Below are positions 41,117-52,238 of a DNA stretch of 64,000 bases, in pieces. This stretch comes from Pyronema omphalodes (lineage: Eukaryota; Ascomycota; Pezizomycetes; Pezizales; Pyronemataceae), in assembly GCA_024516155.1 (NCBI GenBank), contig JAJJXM010000024.1, positions 706,507 through 770,506 on the forward strand, given 5' to 3'. Position 1 is the first letter of the stretch. Each line of letters opens with the position of its first letter. A program made the translations under genes and the position numbers. The notes beneath the pieces are model-generated. The model was not told where the DNA came from. It saw nothing but the letters and a program-made list of their open reading frames with translations, and made no database searches.

Positions 41117-42535
41117 TTAAACGCGTTGGTCCCTCGGCATGCTTGGGTTCTTTGAGTGGAACTCGCGGAGAGATTCCAAGCCGCCTACTATGAACGATTC
41201 ATATGGTTCTTCTGTTTGATCTTTCTTTAAGGGAAAGCCTTTCCATTTGACTCGGTAAAGTACTTTTCCTCTTGTTTTCCTACTCGAAATGATTTCTTCA
41301 ATTTCCCATTCCTCATTGCCTTCAATGTCATCTGCTTCGTCGATGATCTGAAGGAGGTCTGGGGGAGGTCTGTTGCCATTGTTGTAGGGCTCGAGTAGGG
41401 AGACGTGGAAGGTGTTGTGGATCTTCCATTTCCGGGGGAGAGATAAGCGCATCGCTGTTGGTGATACTACTTTCTCTATGGCGAAGGGACCGTGCTTTTT
41501 GTGGTCGAGCTTGTCTTTTGGTCTCCTTGTTTGTATGTGTCGTCCGTCTAACATGACCAGATCTCCAACCTTAAATTCTGGGGCATCCTTTCGTTTAGCG
41601 TCTGCATACTTCCGCATCCTTTCTTGTGTCGACTTCAAGTTCTGAATAAGTATGCCATGAACGGAGGTGATGTGGTTGATGAAGCTTTGTTCCTCATTCA
41701 GTTTCGTGTTTGATGATGCCGGATTGGTGCATGCTGGATGTCTTCCGTAATTGGCGTAGAAGGGTGACATGCCAGTAGCCTGGGTTATTGAATTGTTGTA
41801 GGCGAATTCGGCCATGGGTAGTAGGTCGACCCAATCATTCATCTCGTAGTTAATGAATGATCGGAGGTATGCTTCGATGGTTTGGTTGATTCGTTCAGTT
41901 TGCCCATCCGTTTGAGGGTGGAAGGCAGTGCTCATTCTTGGGCGAACACCTAAAATGCCCAAGAATTGTTTCCACTCTGTCGAAGTGAATCTGGAGTCTC
42001 GATCCGAGATTATGTCTGTCGGAATGCCGTGGAATCTCCAAATCTCTCTTGCAAATATCTTGACCAGATGGGCAGCTGTTTTCTCATCTTTCTTGAGCGG
42101 GATAAAATGAGCCATCTTTGTGAATCTATCGATGATGACCCATAGCTGATCGCAACCATCAGAAAGTGGTAAGTCTGTTATAAAATCCATGGCGATTGAT
42201 GTCCATGGAGCGTATGGAAGCTCGAGTGGCGAAAGCATTCCATAGGGTTTGTGTCGTGCTGTTTTGTCTCGTTGACATTCGTTACAGCTTCGGATGTATT
42301 CAATTATTTCCTGGTCCATCTTTGGCCACCAGAAATTTCGTCTTATCAATTCTATTGTTTTATCTTGGCCAAAGTGGCCTGCAATTTTACTGTTATGCTC
42401 TGTATGAAGGACCGCTTGTCGTGCATTCTGTGGGACGCAGAGTAATCCTTTGCGATATAATAAACCGTTTCTTTCTTCTAATAATCCTTCCGTCCTAGCC
42501 TTTTCCTTTCCTTCTTGATCCCTTCGCGCTTCCAT
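41117..42535 (-). CDS. pol: Element C Pol, integrase-chromodomain part
   Basis: Catalyses insertion of the element DNA. The HHCC zinc domain ends CNECQRDKTARHKP; the DDE core shows MDFITDLPLSDGC, ISDRDSRFTS and FHPQTDGQTERINQTIEAYL; the C-terminus has a chromodomain-like EEWEIEEIISSRKTRGKVLYR with VKWKGF. This frame is +1 relative to the upstream Pol frame, which stops at 42495. The overlap 42495-42535 is A/G-rich on the sense strand (GGATCAAGAAGGAAAGGAAA), a likely site of a single-base indel or homopolymer error. Confidence 0.87.
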   Translation of the reverse strand: MEARRDQEGKEKARTEGLLEERNGLLYRKGLLCVPQNARQAVLHTEHNSKIAGHFGQDKTIELIRRNFWWPKMDQEIIEYIRSCNECQRDKTARHKPYGMLSPLELPYAPWTSIAMDFITDLPLSDGCDQLWVIIDRFTKMAHFIPLKKDEKTAAHLVKIFAREIWRFHGIPTDIISDRDSRFTSTEWKQFLGILGVRPRMSTAFHPQTDGQTERINQTIEAYLRSFINYEMNDWVDLLPMAEFAYNNSITQATGMSPFYANYGRHPACTNPASSNTKLNEEQSFINHITSVHGILIQNLKSTQERMRKYADAKRKDAPEFKVGDLVMLDGRHIQTRRPKDKLDHKKHGPFAIEKVVSPTAMRLSLPRKWKIHNTFHVSLLEPYNNGNRPPPDLLQIIDEADDIEGNEEWEIEEIISSRKTRGKVLYRVKWKGFPLKKDQTEEPYESFIVGGLESLREFHSKNPSMPRDQRV

Positions 42536-44839
42536 CCAAACTCCTTAAAGCCTGCTGGTATGCCGCGTCCTTCTTTCCTGCTTCCTTTATATCCATTTCA
42601 AATTCCTTTGTCCATCTAGATACTGCCGTTGACAGATATTCTAGTTGAACAGCCGAGCAACAAAAAACCATTCCTTCTCCTCCTGTACTGATTGCTGAAA
42701 TTGCGTTGAAGTGTTTTTCTTTCAGGATCGTCTGTACAGGCTGATCTCCATCTCCCCCCTTTTCAGGGCGGTACTCCGGGCGCCTAGACAATGCATCTGG
42801 CTTGCCATTACTTGTTCCTTTTCGATAAAAAATTTTGAAGTCCACGCCGGCTAATTCCTGAGCCCAGCGTGCCTGCCTTCGGTTGAGCACTTTAGTTGTC
42901 ATAAAGTACTCGAGAATTTTATGGTCGGTGTATACCTGAACCATGTGTAAGGATCCCTCCAGATACCGCCTCCAAACCTTAAAGCAGTCAACAATTGCTA
43001 GTAATTTCTTGTCATGAATTTCATAATTGATTTCTGCTGGGGAAAATTTCCTGGAGTGAAAGGCAACAGGGTGCAATTTGTTATCATCCCCTTTTTGTGA
43101 CAGGGTGGCACCTAGTGCGAAATCTGAAGCATCGGTCTCCACAATACATTCGCGCCGGGGGTCGAAATGTGTGAGGATCGGTGCTGTCGTGAAGCATTTC
43201 TTGAGTTTTTCGAATGCTGTTGTCATGTTTTCGGTCCAAACCCAATCCTTTGGGGAACCTTTTGTTGAGTCGCTTAAGGGTTTTGCGATCTTGGAGAATC
43301 CGGTGATGAAGCGACGGTAAAAGTTGGCGAATCCGATGAATGATTGGACGCCTTTCAAATTAGTTGGCCGCTGCCAATCTTGAATGCTTTGAACCTTGTC
43401 CTGGGCCATTTCAATTCCGTCTTGTGAAATGACATAGCCTAAGAAATCAACCCTGGATGTTGACCAGAAACACTTGTCCTGTGAAATAGCCAGGCCATTT
43501 TCTGCAAGTCGTTTCAGAACATCTAGGACCAGTCGGTCGTGCTCTTTCTCAGTTTCGGCATAGATGAGAATATCGTCAAGGTAGACAATGAGGCCTTGAT
43601 CGAGTAAGTCCCGGAATATGTGATTCATCATATTCTGGAAGGTTGCTGGTGCATTAGAGAGTCCGAACGGCATTACTGTGTATTCGTACAGCCCATATCT
43701 TGTTTTGAAGGCTGTCTTCCATTCGTCTCCGGGCTTTATCCTGATTAGATTATAGCCGTTTTTAAGATCAATTTTAGTGAAGATTTTGGCACTGCGAACT
43801 CGATCTTGTAATTCGGTCATGATCGGTAAGGGGTACCGGTTTGCTATGGTTACTTTATTCAAGCCCCGGTAGTCGACACAAAGTCGTAGTCCTCTGCCAT
43901 GGGGTTTTGGGACGAAGATGATTGGTGCCGCTGCTGGGGATTTTGAATGTCTAATTTTACCGAGTTCCAACATTTCTTTGAGATATTTTCGAAGTTCTGT
44001 GAGCTCGGCTTCGTTCAAGGGGTACATCGGTCCCCATGGCGGCTGTTCCCCTTCCTTGAGGTCGATTGCATGATCATATGGCTTATGATCAGGTAGTTTG
44101 TCGGCTAGTTCCTTTCCCAAGACTTCGCATAGGGGTCGGAACTTATCGGGTATGATGCAGGCTGGGTTGATGTCGGTTATGTCTGAAGTAACAGCGGCAA
44201 CATACCCAATTACTGTGGCATCTTCATTGAATAGGACATCTGGATCCAGCGAGAGGGAGAATTCTTGTGCCGCAGCTAACGTACAGTGTTGCTTGCAGAA
44301 GTTGGTATCCAAGGTAATGTCGTCGGGATTTCCCCAAAAGTTATTCGGTTGGTGTTTTGCCATCCACCAACAGGGCAGGATAATGTCCGTTCCTGATTCT
44401 AATGGCATAATCTCGAAAGTTTCTCTTGTATAATGCTGTCGGTATTGTAAGAGGAGAGAATGGGTGAAGGCCTGTCCAGCCTCTCGTAGCGCAGATCCGT
44501 CTGCCCCATTGATGCGTAAAGGTTGATTCCGATTGATATGGGGAAGATCATGTCTCGCTACAAATGTCGAACTGATAATGGGGATTGCTGCCCCAGTGTC
44601 GAACATTGTCCGAACGCAGAACACCCGTTCCCCTGGTACTGATATGTTCATTTTGACTATGGGCCGTGGCCCGGATTTTGGGGGTTCATTTTCAACTTTT
44701 TTCATGATTTTAGCCTTTTTACTGTGTTTTTGAGTTTTTTGTGGTTTTGTCCGTTTAACGCCGCAAATCGAAAGGTGTCTATGGTTCAATGCGTCTTGAT
44801 CCGTTTGACCGTGCTTGCGCATCGTAGCCGGTCTTGTTA
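42495..44839 (-). CDS. pol: Element C Pol, protease-RT-RNase H part
   Basis: Entered by a -1 frameshift from Gag rather than by its own ATG. The protease has MFDTGAAIPII. The RT shows PWGPMYPLNEAEL, LCVDYRGLNKVT, PFGLSNAPATFQNMM and intact catalytic YLDDILIYAE (43572-43583). RNase H follows with CIVETDASDFALGATLSQ and an RKGTSNGKPDALSRRP end. It then runs into the integrase spacer and stops at 42495 because of the frameshift noted for the integrase part. Confidence 0.88.
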
Positions 44840-44846
44840 GTTTAAA
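44837..44846 (-). promoter_or_regulatory. Candidate -1 ribosomal frameshift site, element C
   Basis: Sense TTTAAAC at 44846-44840, in phase as gaT-TTA-AAC and immediately followed by the gag stop TAA (44839-44837). This heptamer is the most efficient known -1 slippery class. A -1 slip reads on as CTA-ACA-AGA in the Pol frame. Confidence 0.7.
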
Positions 44847-47176
44847 TCCGAATGTTCGGATGTAATCTCCCAAACACGGGGGGAATCTGGCGAAACCGGT
44901 GCGACCGCGGCTACCTGTTTAGCCTTTTTGGTAGGTCGCTCCTCTTCAGACCCTTCGTCGTCAGCCTCGTCGTCGGTTGACCTTGCCCTTTTCTTTCGGT
45001 TCACCGCAGCCACTTTTGCTGTAAGTTCGGTACCCTGCGAGGTCTTCTTCGCAAAGCATTCTAATGTGTGGTGGCTGGAACGTCCACATCTCCAACAGGA
45101 TGCCTTATCCGCCTTGTACTGGTCGATTTCAGACTGGGGTACACCGACCAATGCATCCCGGGTGCTTTGAAATTTCTTCTCTTTTGGTTTGTTGGAGGTT
45201 GAAGGTCTATCCCTCTGGTTATCCTTCGATTTCTGGTGACGTCCCTTATCTTTGTCGTTCTTCTTTGTTGACCTATCTTTCTCCGGCTGGAAATCGATTT
45301 GTTGTAGGAGTGGATTCTCCTTCCGGTTCATCTCCTTTTCTCTGTTGGTGGCCTTCTTTACAAGGGCAGCCTTGAAGAGTTCAAATGATGGGTCGTATAA
45401 ATCTTCGGTCAGATCCGATGCTGCTCGGACGACCTCATCAGCGAAGGACTGAGCATATATCTCCCGGAGAACCTCTCCCTGAAGCTGAGCCTTCTCCTGG
45501 TAGATCGACATTCGGATTCCCCACTGGTCGGCGGGAAGCCCGGTCTTGTGCCAGCCCGGTAGGTGTTTCCAGCGAAGCTTGTTCATTTTCGCGGTGTAGT
45601 TCCGGCGCTCATGTGGGTCGCGGAAGTATTGAGTCATTGCCGCCGCGTAGGTTTCCCAGGTGTCTTGCTGCTTCGAGGACTCCCATGTGTCGACGCGATT
45701 CTGGTGCCATTGGCGTGCATCGCCCTTGAGGAAGGATCCAAGCCAATGGATCCTTTGGAGGTCCGTTTGATAGTCAATTGCTCGGACTGTCATGAACTCT
45801 TTCACGGCCTTGAACCAAGGCATGAACTCTGCCTTCTCCCCAGAAAAGGATTCTGGTTCCTTCATTTTAGGCGCTTTACCAACGACCACGGGTGCCCTGT
45901 TTTTTGACACCCTATTCTTCTTATCCCTTTTGCGGAGCTCCCGAATGTATCGCCGAATTTCCTTTGGGATTTGTTCGGCATACCTGGGCGCAGAGTCTGA
46001 ATCCGAATCGGAGGACTCAGAGCTACTACTGTCAGGTGGAGGAGGAGGAGGGGGTACACGTCCATTTGGTGGACTACTTCCCCGTCTGGAACCTTTTCGG
46101 GAGGCCTGAATGGATCCTGGTCCGTTCCGTTCATTTGGTCTGGGAGGAATCGGCGGCGGCAGGTTATAAAGGGAGTCATCATCTCCCTGGTCGTCGGGTT
46201 CGGAATTGGTCATGTCGTGCTCACTCTCCGGTGAAGGGGCCCGGCCATCTCTACAACGTCCTTGGATGACTTCACTGATTAGTGATGCTACATCTGCTTG
46301 CCTACCCGAACCCGCAACCCTTTTGACCTGCTCCTGTAATTCCAGCTCAATTGCCTTCCACTTGTTGTCGAAGGCAGCCTGTAACTCTTCCCTTTCGCGT
46401 TGACTTGCTGCGGTAGCCTCGTCTTGTTGCTTCTTCAGGCGATCATGATCCACCTGTTGTCGTTTCTGAAGTCGTGAAAGGCGGTCCATTTCCTTTCGCA
46501 CTCTCTTTTTCTCTTCCGCCAAGTCCGCCTTTAACGCAGCTTCCTTATCCTTCAACTCCTGCTTGTCTTTGGCCATCCGGGCCTCCAAGTCCTTTTCCTT
46601 TTGTCGTAATTCTGCTGCCCATCGTTCGCAGCTGGCGTTCCATTCCTCCTGTTTTGTGGCTTCCGCTTTATAATAAGCCATAATGATTTGTTGGTTATTT
46701 TCCAACTTTTCGGTATAAGCCTCCAGGGTCACTTGTCGATGGACCTCGTCATTGGCCCGAGTGATCTGGAGGTCCTCCATTTGACGTTGAAGCTGAGTAT
46801 ATGCTTCGGCAACCTCCATGAATTGGCGGTTGGTGAGGTTGAATTGGGCATTCACTGCGTTACCCATCTGTTGTTGTGTTTGTTGGAGGGCTTGGTCCAA
46901 GTTGACTTGGATGTTTTCATATGCCGTTTGCATATTCATGAACATCCGGATTGCATCGCCCTCGTCGTTCTGTATCTGGCTGCGTAAGTTGCTGATGTCT
47001 ACAGCAGTACGAGCCAGTTGTCTCATCAGGTCTTCAGCCCATGGTGGGATGCTCGGAATACTGATGGAATCTGGTACCCCGCTCATTTCCACCTCATTAC
47101 TGACGCGGTCTGGGTCAGCACTGAGGAGAGCCCATGAGGGGAGGGGTTGGAATTCGTATTCCATGAGTTGAGCCAT
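44837..47176 (-). CDS. gag: Element C Gag (779 aa)
   Basis: Particle-forming protein, intact from ATG at 47176 (MAQLMEYEFQ) to TAA. Features in order: a long helical, Gln/Lys/Glu-rich region (about residues 75-290) predicted to form a coiled coil (KEKDLEARMAKDKQELKDKE); an acidic/proline-rich linker with a serine tract (PDSSSSESSDSDSDS); a capsid-type retrotransposon Gag region (FMPWFKAVKEFMTVRA, WLGSFLKGDARQWHQNRV); a basic Lys-rich part; and a single zinc knuckle CWRCGRSSHHTLEC. The Gag is long for Gypsy, chiefly because of the coiled coil. The C-terminus overlaps Pol in -1 frame. Confidence 0.88.
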   Translation of the reverse strand: MAQLMEYEFQPLPSWALLSADPDRVSNEVEMSGVPDSISIPSIPPWAEDLMRQLARTAVDISNLRSQIQNDEGDAIRMFMNMQTAYENIQVNLDQALQQTQQQMGNAVNAQFNLTNRQFMEVAEAYTQLQRQMEDLQITRANDEVHRQVTLEAYTEKLENNQQIIMAYYKAEATKQEEWNASCERWAAELRQKEKDLEARMAKDKQELKDKEAALKADLAEEKKRVRKEMDRLSRLQKRQQVDHDRLKKQQDEATAASQREREELQAAFDNKWKAIELELQEQVKRVAGSGRQADVASLISEVIQGRCRDGRAPSPESEHDMTNSEPDDQGDDDSLYNLPPPIPPRPNERNGPGSIQASRKGSRRGSSPPNGRVPPPPPPPDSSSSESSDSDSDSAPRYAEQIPKEIRRYIRELRKRDKKNRVSKNRAPVVVGKAPKMKEPESFSGEKAEFMPWFKAVKEFMTVRAIDYQTDLQRIHWLGSFLKGDARQWHQNRVDTWESSKQQDTWETYAAAMTQYFRDPHERRNYTAKMNKLRWKHLPGWHKTGLPADQWGIRMSIYQEKAQLQGEVLREIYAQSFADEVVRAASDLTEDLYDPSFELFKAALVKKATNREKEMNRKENPLLQQIDFQPEKDRSTKKNDKDKGRHQKSKDNQRDRPSTSNKPKEKKFQSTRDALVGVPQSEIDQYKADKASCWRCGRSSHHTLECFAKKTSQGTELTAKVAAVNRKKRARSTDDEADDEGSEEERPTKKAKQVAAVAPVSPDSPRVWEITSEHSDLN

Positions 47177-47242
47177 GCCGTAATATGGTGGCTGATGCGT
47201 GCTTCTCGATTCACTCGGTGAGGTGTATGAGTAAACTTATAG
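47177..47242 (-). other. Element C leader and primer-binding region
   Basis: Only 66 nt separate the 5' LTR (ends at 47243) from the Gag ATG. The first bases after the LTR on the sense strand (CTATAAGTTTACTC) are where the minus-strand primer site should be; the tRNA was not identified. Confidence 0.5.
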
Positions 47243-48849
47243 TGTAAACCGGGGGTCCTAGGGTAATGGACGGCCGGGTAACTCTGAAATTCCCGAAAGA
47301 AAAGAGAGAAGCAATAATTCCAAGAAGGGGAATTATTACTTCTCAAGGGGATTCTTCTAGCGGAAAGTAGAGGTGATAACAGTTATAAGTTTAAACTCTC
47401 CTGCGTATCTCAGGGAGCGTTTCGAGAGTATCGGTTTCGTTTGGTGGTCGTTTCTTTCAGAGGGACGACCGGAGGTATTGTATTGATTGGAGGTAGGATA
47501 TATATTTGAGGACGTCGGGTATTGACTCAAAAGATGACAATAACCTCTCGTGGGAAGTGTGGTTGTATTCGGGACAGTATTGATTGCGTTGCTGGATGAT
47601 GGCTTCTTCGAGTGGGGCTCCTGGCACTTTTATATTTTTCTTATCTTGAGCTCCCCACTCATATACCCTGCAAGCACTATGCGGTGGGCGGAAGTGGAAG
47701 TACCCTAAGACGTTGGTTGGCTACACCTAAACGTGATTTTTCCACCATACAAAATGCAACTTTCGGTAAAAACGCTAATATCGCGAATATACTTTAAGAC
47801 ATCCTCCGGGCCGTTATCCGGATGATGCCTGAGTCGTTTGCTAATGCCTAGACTCGTTCTTTTCGTCGTTTGCACTGATGTCATTAATAATAATAAGGCA
47901 TCGGAATGCATTTCGAGGAATGTGCATTGCAGGACCGGCTGACGCGTTCCTGCAACTAACTTTGGACTTCGATATCCGGCTGGCGATTCCGTCGCATCCG
48001 GTGAAGTCGTTTGCATGATCTGATAATGTCGTCATGGTCGGCAATAGACTGTGGGCCTTCCGGGGGTCCCTAATAGGAGGTGGTCGGATATTCCGTTCGT
48101 CGTACGGTCGTCTCGTCATATCGGCAGTTCGAAGGTGCGTTTGCGAAGATAAGGTTTCCGGTGATAACTAACCAAAGAGGCAGTTAACTCCTTATCTCCT
48201 TCGGCCGAATAGACTCCGCTGTCGTATGATGTTATTCGGCTTATCCGGTTTCCTCCGTCGGTCAGGCGTAATGCCTCGGTCACATGTGACTATGTTTTCT
48301 TGTTTTACGGCAAAGTGTTTCGTGAATACATTATCCCATTAAACTTAAATACAGTTCTTTCCCTCCTAACCTTCCTATCCTCATCAACCTCGATATCTGT
48401 TTCCTGCGGTGACCTACTTGCGTCACATTCTCCTTTCTATTCATATGTATATCTGGCCCGCCGGGTCTCTTAGTTCCACGACCCTTTCTGGACGGTTTTC
48501 TCGTATACGGCGGAAGAGGTGCGTTCGCTCAAAGGCTTCGGTAAGTCTTTGAGTGAGGCCCTAAGGTTATAAGTATTCCAGGTTTTTATCAGCGGCAGCG
48601 GTATGTTCCTCGAGGTATGGCTGCGCATTAGAAACCGCAGTCATTGATCGGAAACAGACCCACCTCGGGGGCTGCCCCGGGTTTCCCCGCCCTAGATGAC
48701 GCTGACTTTTTCCCTGGCCCCCCATTATCCTACTCCCTGCGGGAAGTGGATGAAGGGTGGTTAGTAATAGCTCTCGCCTTTGGCTTGAGTTATTACTTAG
48801 GTAAGAATCCCCATTCTTTTTAAATGTCTTATCGGGGTAGGGTATGACA
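47243..48849 (-). repeat. 5' LTR of element C
   Basis: 1607 bp, sense ends TGTCATACCCTACC ... CCGGTTTACA, adjacent to target duplication GCTGT at 48850-48854. Confidence 0.92.
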
Positions 48850-51800
48850 GCTGTTTGTTGTTTAATCCAGCGACGAGTGATAGTCGATGTCGCTTCCGTT
48901 GCGATCCGGTTGAGGTGCGCCAGAGAAGCCCACGCCGGAACAACACACACTGGGTCATCACACCGTTTGAGCATACGGGAATCGCATCGATGCTTCGACG
49001 CTTCCTTAGCTACTCGGTCCGCTTCCTCGTATTCGGGGATATCGCTGTGGCCCGGGATCCAATGGAATTCCACGTCGATACCGGAGTCAAAGAGGAGGTC
49101 GTAGGCTTCGCTGGAGATAAGTTTGGCGAGCTCTTGGCCGGGACCGGGGGTGTCAGACTCCAGACGCTTGAGAGCAGCCTGGGCTTCTGAAAATACGATC
49201 GCTTTGGTATTCGAGTTGGGGTCCCAGAAGTGATTGGAATGGAACTCCTTGAGCCCTCGCCAGATGGCGTAGAGCTCAGCGTCAAACACCTCCGTATGAC
49301 GACCCAAGTAGTGCTGTGAGGAACGAAAGGCTCCGTTGATGTAGCGGACTACTCCCGCTCCCGTATGTCCCTCCATTCGAGAGCCATCTGTCCAGATGCA
49401 TGTCGTGGACGTGAGGTTTCTCCAATTCCGGGCGAAGGTTTCAGCTTCAGCCCTGGGTGCGATCACCACGGGGAAGCGACGAAAGCGGTCGGGGACTGTG
49501 ACATTTTCGACTGCTTCGATTCCACATGCTTTTTCCGTGCGTTTAAGCAGCCGAGTGATAGCCGCAGCGGTCGGGGACGGTGGAGTGCCGGTCGAGGGGG
49601 GGGCGGGGCGGGGGCGAGTGAGAAGGCGTGACCAAAATTTCGCTTCTCGGCCTTTGATGAGCGCTTCCGCTGGGCGTACTGCACTTTCAGCCATCAGGAA
49701 GCCGAGTGGGGTCGTTTTGAAGCACCCCGTGACCGCTCGTGCTTGCTTATTGAGGAGCAGTTGCAGCCGAGCAGTGCGTCCCGAGCTCTTGCCTTTTAGG
49801 CGCCGGACTGCGTTAATCTCCGCGCCATACATAGCCACTGACTGGACTACCGCCTTTTGCAGATTAGCAGTGCTCCCCGGGGGGAGTCCCTGAGCACGAC
49901 AAAGCCTCGCAAGACGAGCATGCTGCTGCCTGGCTTTGGTCAACCACTTTTGGTGATGGTGGTTAAGAGTGAGCTTTGGATCGAGCCAAAAGCCGAGCCA
50001 ACGGATGGCTGACGAGGCGAACGGGATCTGGTGAGGACCTACCGAGACTGTGACCTCGTCAGGGTTAGCCTCTCCCCTCCGTCGAGAAAAGAGCATGGCT
50101 TCCGTCTTTTCTTTCTCAAACACCACCGCGTTGGTGGAGGCCCACCACGAGCATGCGTTTGCACACCGTTCAAGCTTATCGGAGACCTCCCGAGCAGAAT
50201 CACCGGTCACGATCCAGGTCACGTCGTCGACAAACGACAGGCCTGTTACGTCGGGGACTCTTGTTTCAACATAATCAGCGAGATCGGCTATATAGATCAA
50301 GAAAAGGACTGGGGACACGGGGGATCCTTGGGGGAGGCCGGTGTTCGTCTCGATAGGTGTACCTGATTCGCCACCCAGTGATATCTCGACTCTTCGATCA
50401 CTCATAAACGAAGACACCCACCGCACGTAGCATTCATCCATGCCTGCTCGCCGCATTTTCCGCAGAAGGCAATCTCGATTGACAGTGGGAAAGGCCCCTT
50501 TAACGTCCATCATTAGAGCGCCCGCAAGTTTCTGCTTTTCCCAAGCGAATTCCACCGCCTCAATTAAGACTGCCGCGGCGTCGACGGCGGAGCGACCTCT
50601 TCTCCCACCAAATTGCCCAGCGTGAAAAGCGTGCAGCCTCTCGGCCTCCTCCGCGATGAGGGTGGCGACAACCTTTTCAACTAACTTTGCCAGACAGCTT
50701 AAAAGAGAGATGATACGGAAACTCTTCGCTTTGCGGTAGGAAGTCTTTCCCGGTTTGGGGATACAGACTCCTTTGGCAGTTTTCCAGTCGGTTGGGTGGA
50801 ATCCTAGCCGCACGCAGTGATAGACGACGGAAGTCACCCGTTCAGGGTCCCATCGCATGAGCGCCTTGATAATAGGTACTCCTAACCCGTCACCACCCGG
50901 AGCCTTGGAGTTGCTCTGACCGTGGATCGAATTGGAGACCAGTTCTTGGGTCACTCGGAGGAATCCGCGTCCTGGGGGACCTGTGTTGCCACTGTGACCG
51001 GGGTATGGGTTCGGGGGAGGGAAGGAAACGTCAGCAAGCATTCGACGTTTGGCATCCTCCTCGTCAGCCTGGTTGCCGTGTTCGTCCTCAAGAGATCCAA
51101 CCACCGCAGCATTTCGCGGTTTGGTTGCGTGAAGGACTTTCCATACCGCCTCCCCGTTGGCTCCCTCCAAGAAAGAAACCCAACACTCTCGCTTGTGGCG
51201 ACGTTGGGTGCTGAGATAGGGGTTGCGGAGGCGGTGTTCTTCCTCTATCGAACATTGACCGCGCTTGGCTGCCCTCCGTTTCCGGCCGTACTCGCTGCGT
51301 GCTGCTTTAACATCGTGGTGCCACCACTTCTTAGAGCGAGCGGTGATTCGGATCTTCCTAGCGTGAGCGTTCAGCATGTCTACCAGCTGTTGACGCAGCC
51401 AGACCACCTCTTCCTCAACTTCGTTCTCGGAGCAGTGATCGGATAGGAGCGGTCTGCGTTCGCTTCGATGGCGATAATCTAACGCCGCTTTCTGCGCTCC
51501 TTCGTCACTCTCCAGCCATTCTCCAACCGCCCATCCTCTAGTTGGGGCGTCGAAGTCCTCTGGGACCGTCACAGAGTCCACTTTCCAGATCAGCGCCTCA
51601 TGATCGGACGTTGTGGAGTGATTCGGGTCATCGAGGAGCTTCGCAACCACGTGGGCTTCAAGTTCCATCGTCGTCAGGACTAAGTCGATAACGCTATGTC
51701 GGATCTGGCCCGTTTGGGTGTGGGTTTCCTTACCATCACCGACATAGCGGAGATCGAATGAGTCCATCAGATCTTCCAAGAACTGATGATGGAGTGGCCT

Positions 51801-52238
51801 CTCGCACAGGGGGTTCCACCTTCTGCTGTGAGCGTTGAAATCGCCAGCAAGAATAGTGTCCCGTCCTATAATCCTGCGCCAGTCCGCATTGCGTGCAGGG
51901 CGCACTCCATCATCAGTCCGCGGAGCGTCATAAACATTTACAATACGTACTTGTTTCTGACCTCTGCATGTGACATCCAGCACCTGGAGGTCAGCTTCCC
52001 CGGGCGCAGCCAAGTCCTCTCGTGGACGAAGCTGCCACGCCGAATCCCGCCGTCTCCCCGTCAGAACCCTTCCTCCCCAGAGGAACTCGTAGGCTGGATA
52101 GGGCCAACCTTGGAAGGTCGGGGGCTCCTGAACCAAAACCACATCCGCACCCAGAGCGAGACCGCTCTCCATCACCGCCGTCAGAGCCCCACCGCTCTTT
52201 CGGCAATTTAGTTGAAGTACCGTGAGGCACTTCAGCAT
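48850..52238 (-). CDS. LINE-T ORF2: APE endonuclease, reverse transcriptase, RNase H (split by Gypsy C)
   Basis: Replicase for target-primed reverse transcription. The ATG at 52238 overlaps the ORF1 stop as ATGCTGA, suggesting termination-reinitiation. Endonuclease: LQLNCRKSGGALTAVMESG, VVLVQEPPTF, ILAGDFNAHSRRW and TSDHEALIW. RT: KAPGGDGLGVPIIKALM, FGGRRGRSAVDAAAV, MDVKGAFPTVNRDCL, GLPQGSPVSPVLFLIYIADL and catalytic LSFVDDVTWIV. RNase H: IWTDGSRMEGHTGAGVV, FDAELYAIWRGL and EFHWIPGHSDIPEYEEAD. No stop was seen before the insertion at 48854. As it stands, the frame runs on into the Gypsy C LTR and ends at 48567; the true C-terminus is at 38950-39337. Confidence 0.92.

Larger units (their letters stand above)
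39343..48849 (-). mobile_element. Gypsy element C, near-complete (9.5 kb)
   Basis: LTRs of about 1.6 kb at both ends (39343-40948 and 47243-48849) differing at roughly ten positions, with GCTGT target duplications at 39338-39342 and 48850-48854. The order on the minus strand is 5' LTR, Gag, protease-RT-RNase H, integrase-chromodomain, polypurine tract, 3' LTR. It is inserted in LINE-T ORF2. One frameshift in Pol is the only clear defect seen. Confidence 0.93.

Noticed and set aside
50922..52211. + strand frames of 141-174 aa opposite LINE-T ORF2
   Set aside because: Antisense shadows; they recur identically at 57168-58457 because of the duplication, and carry no domain.
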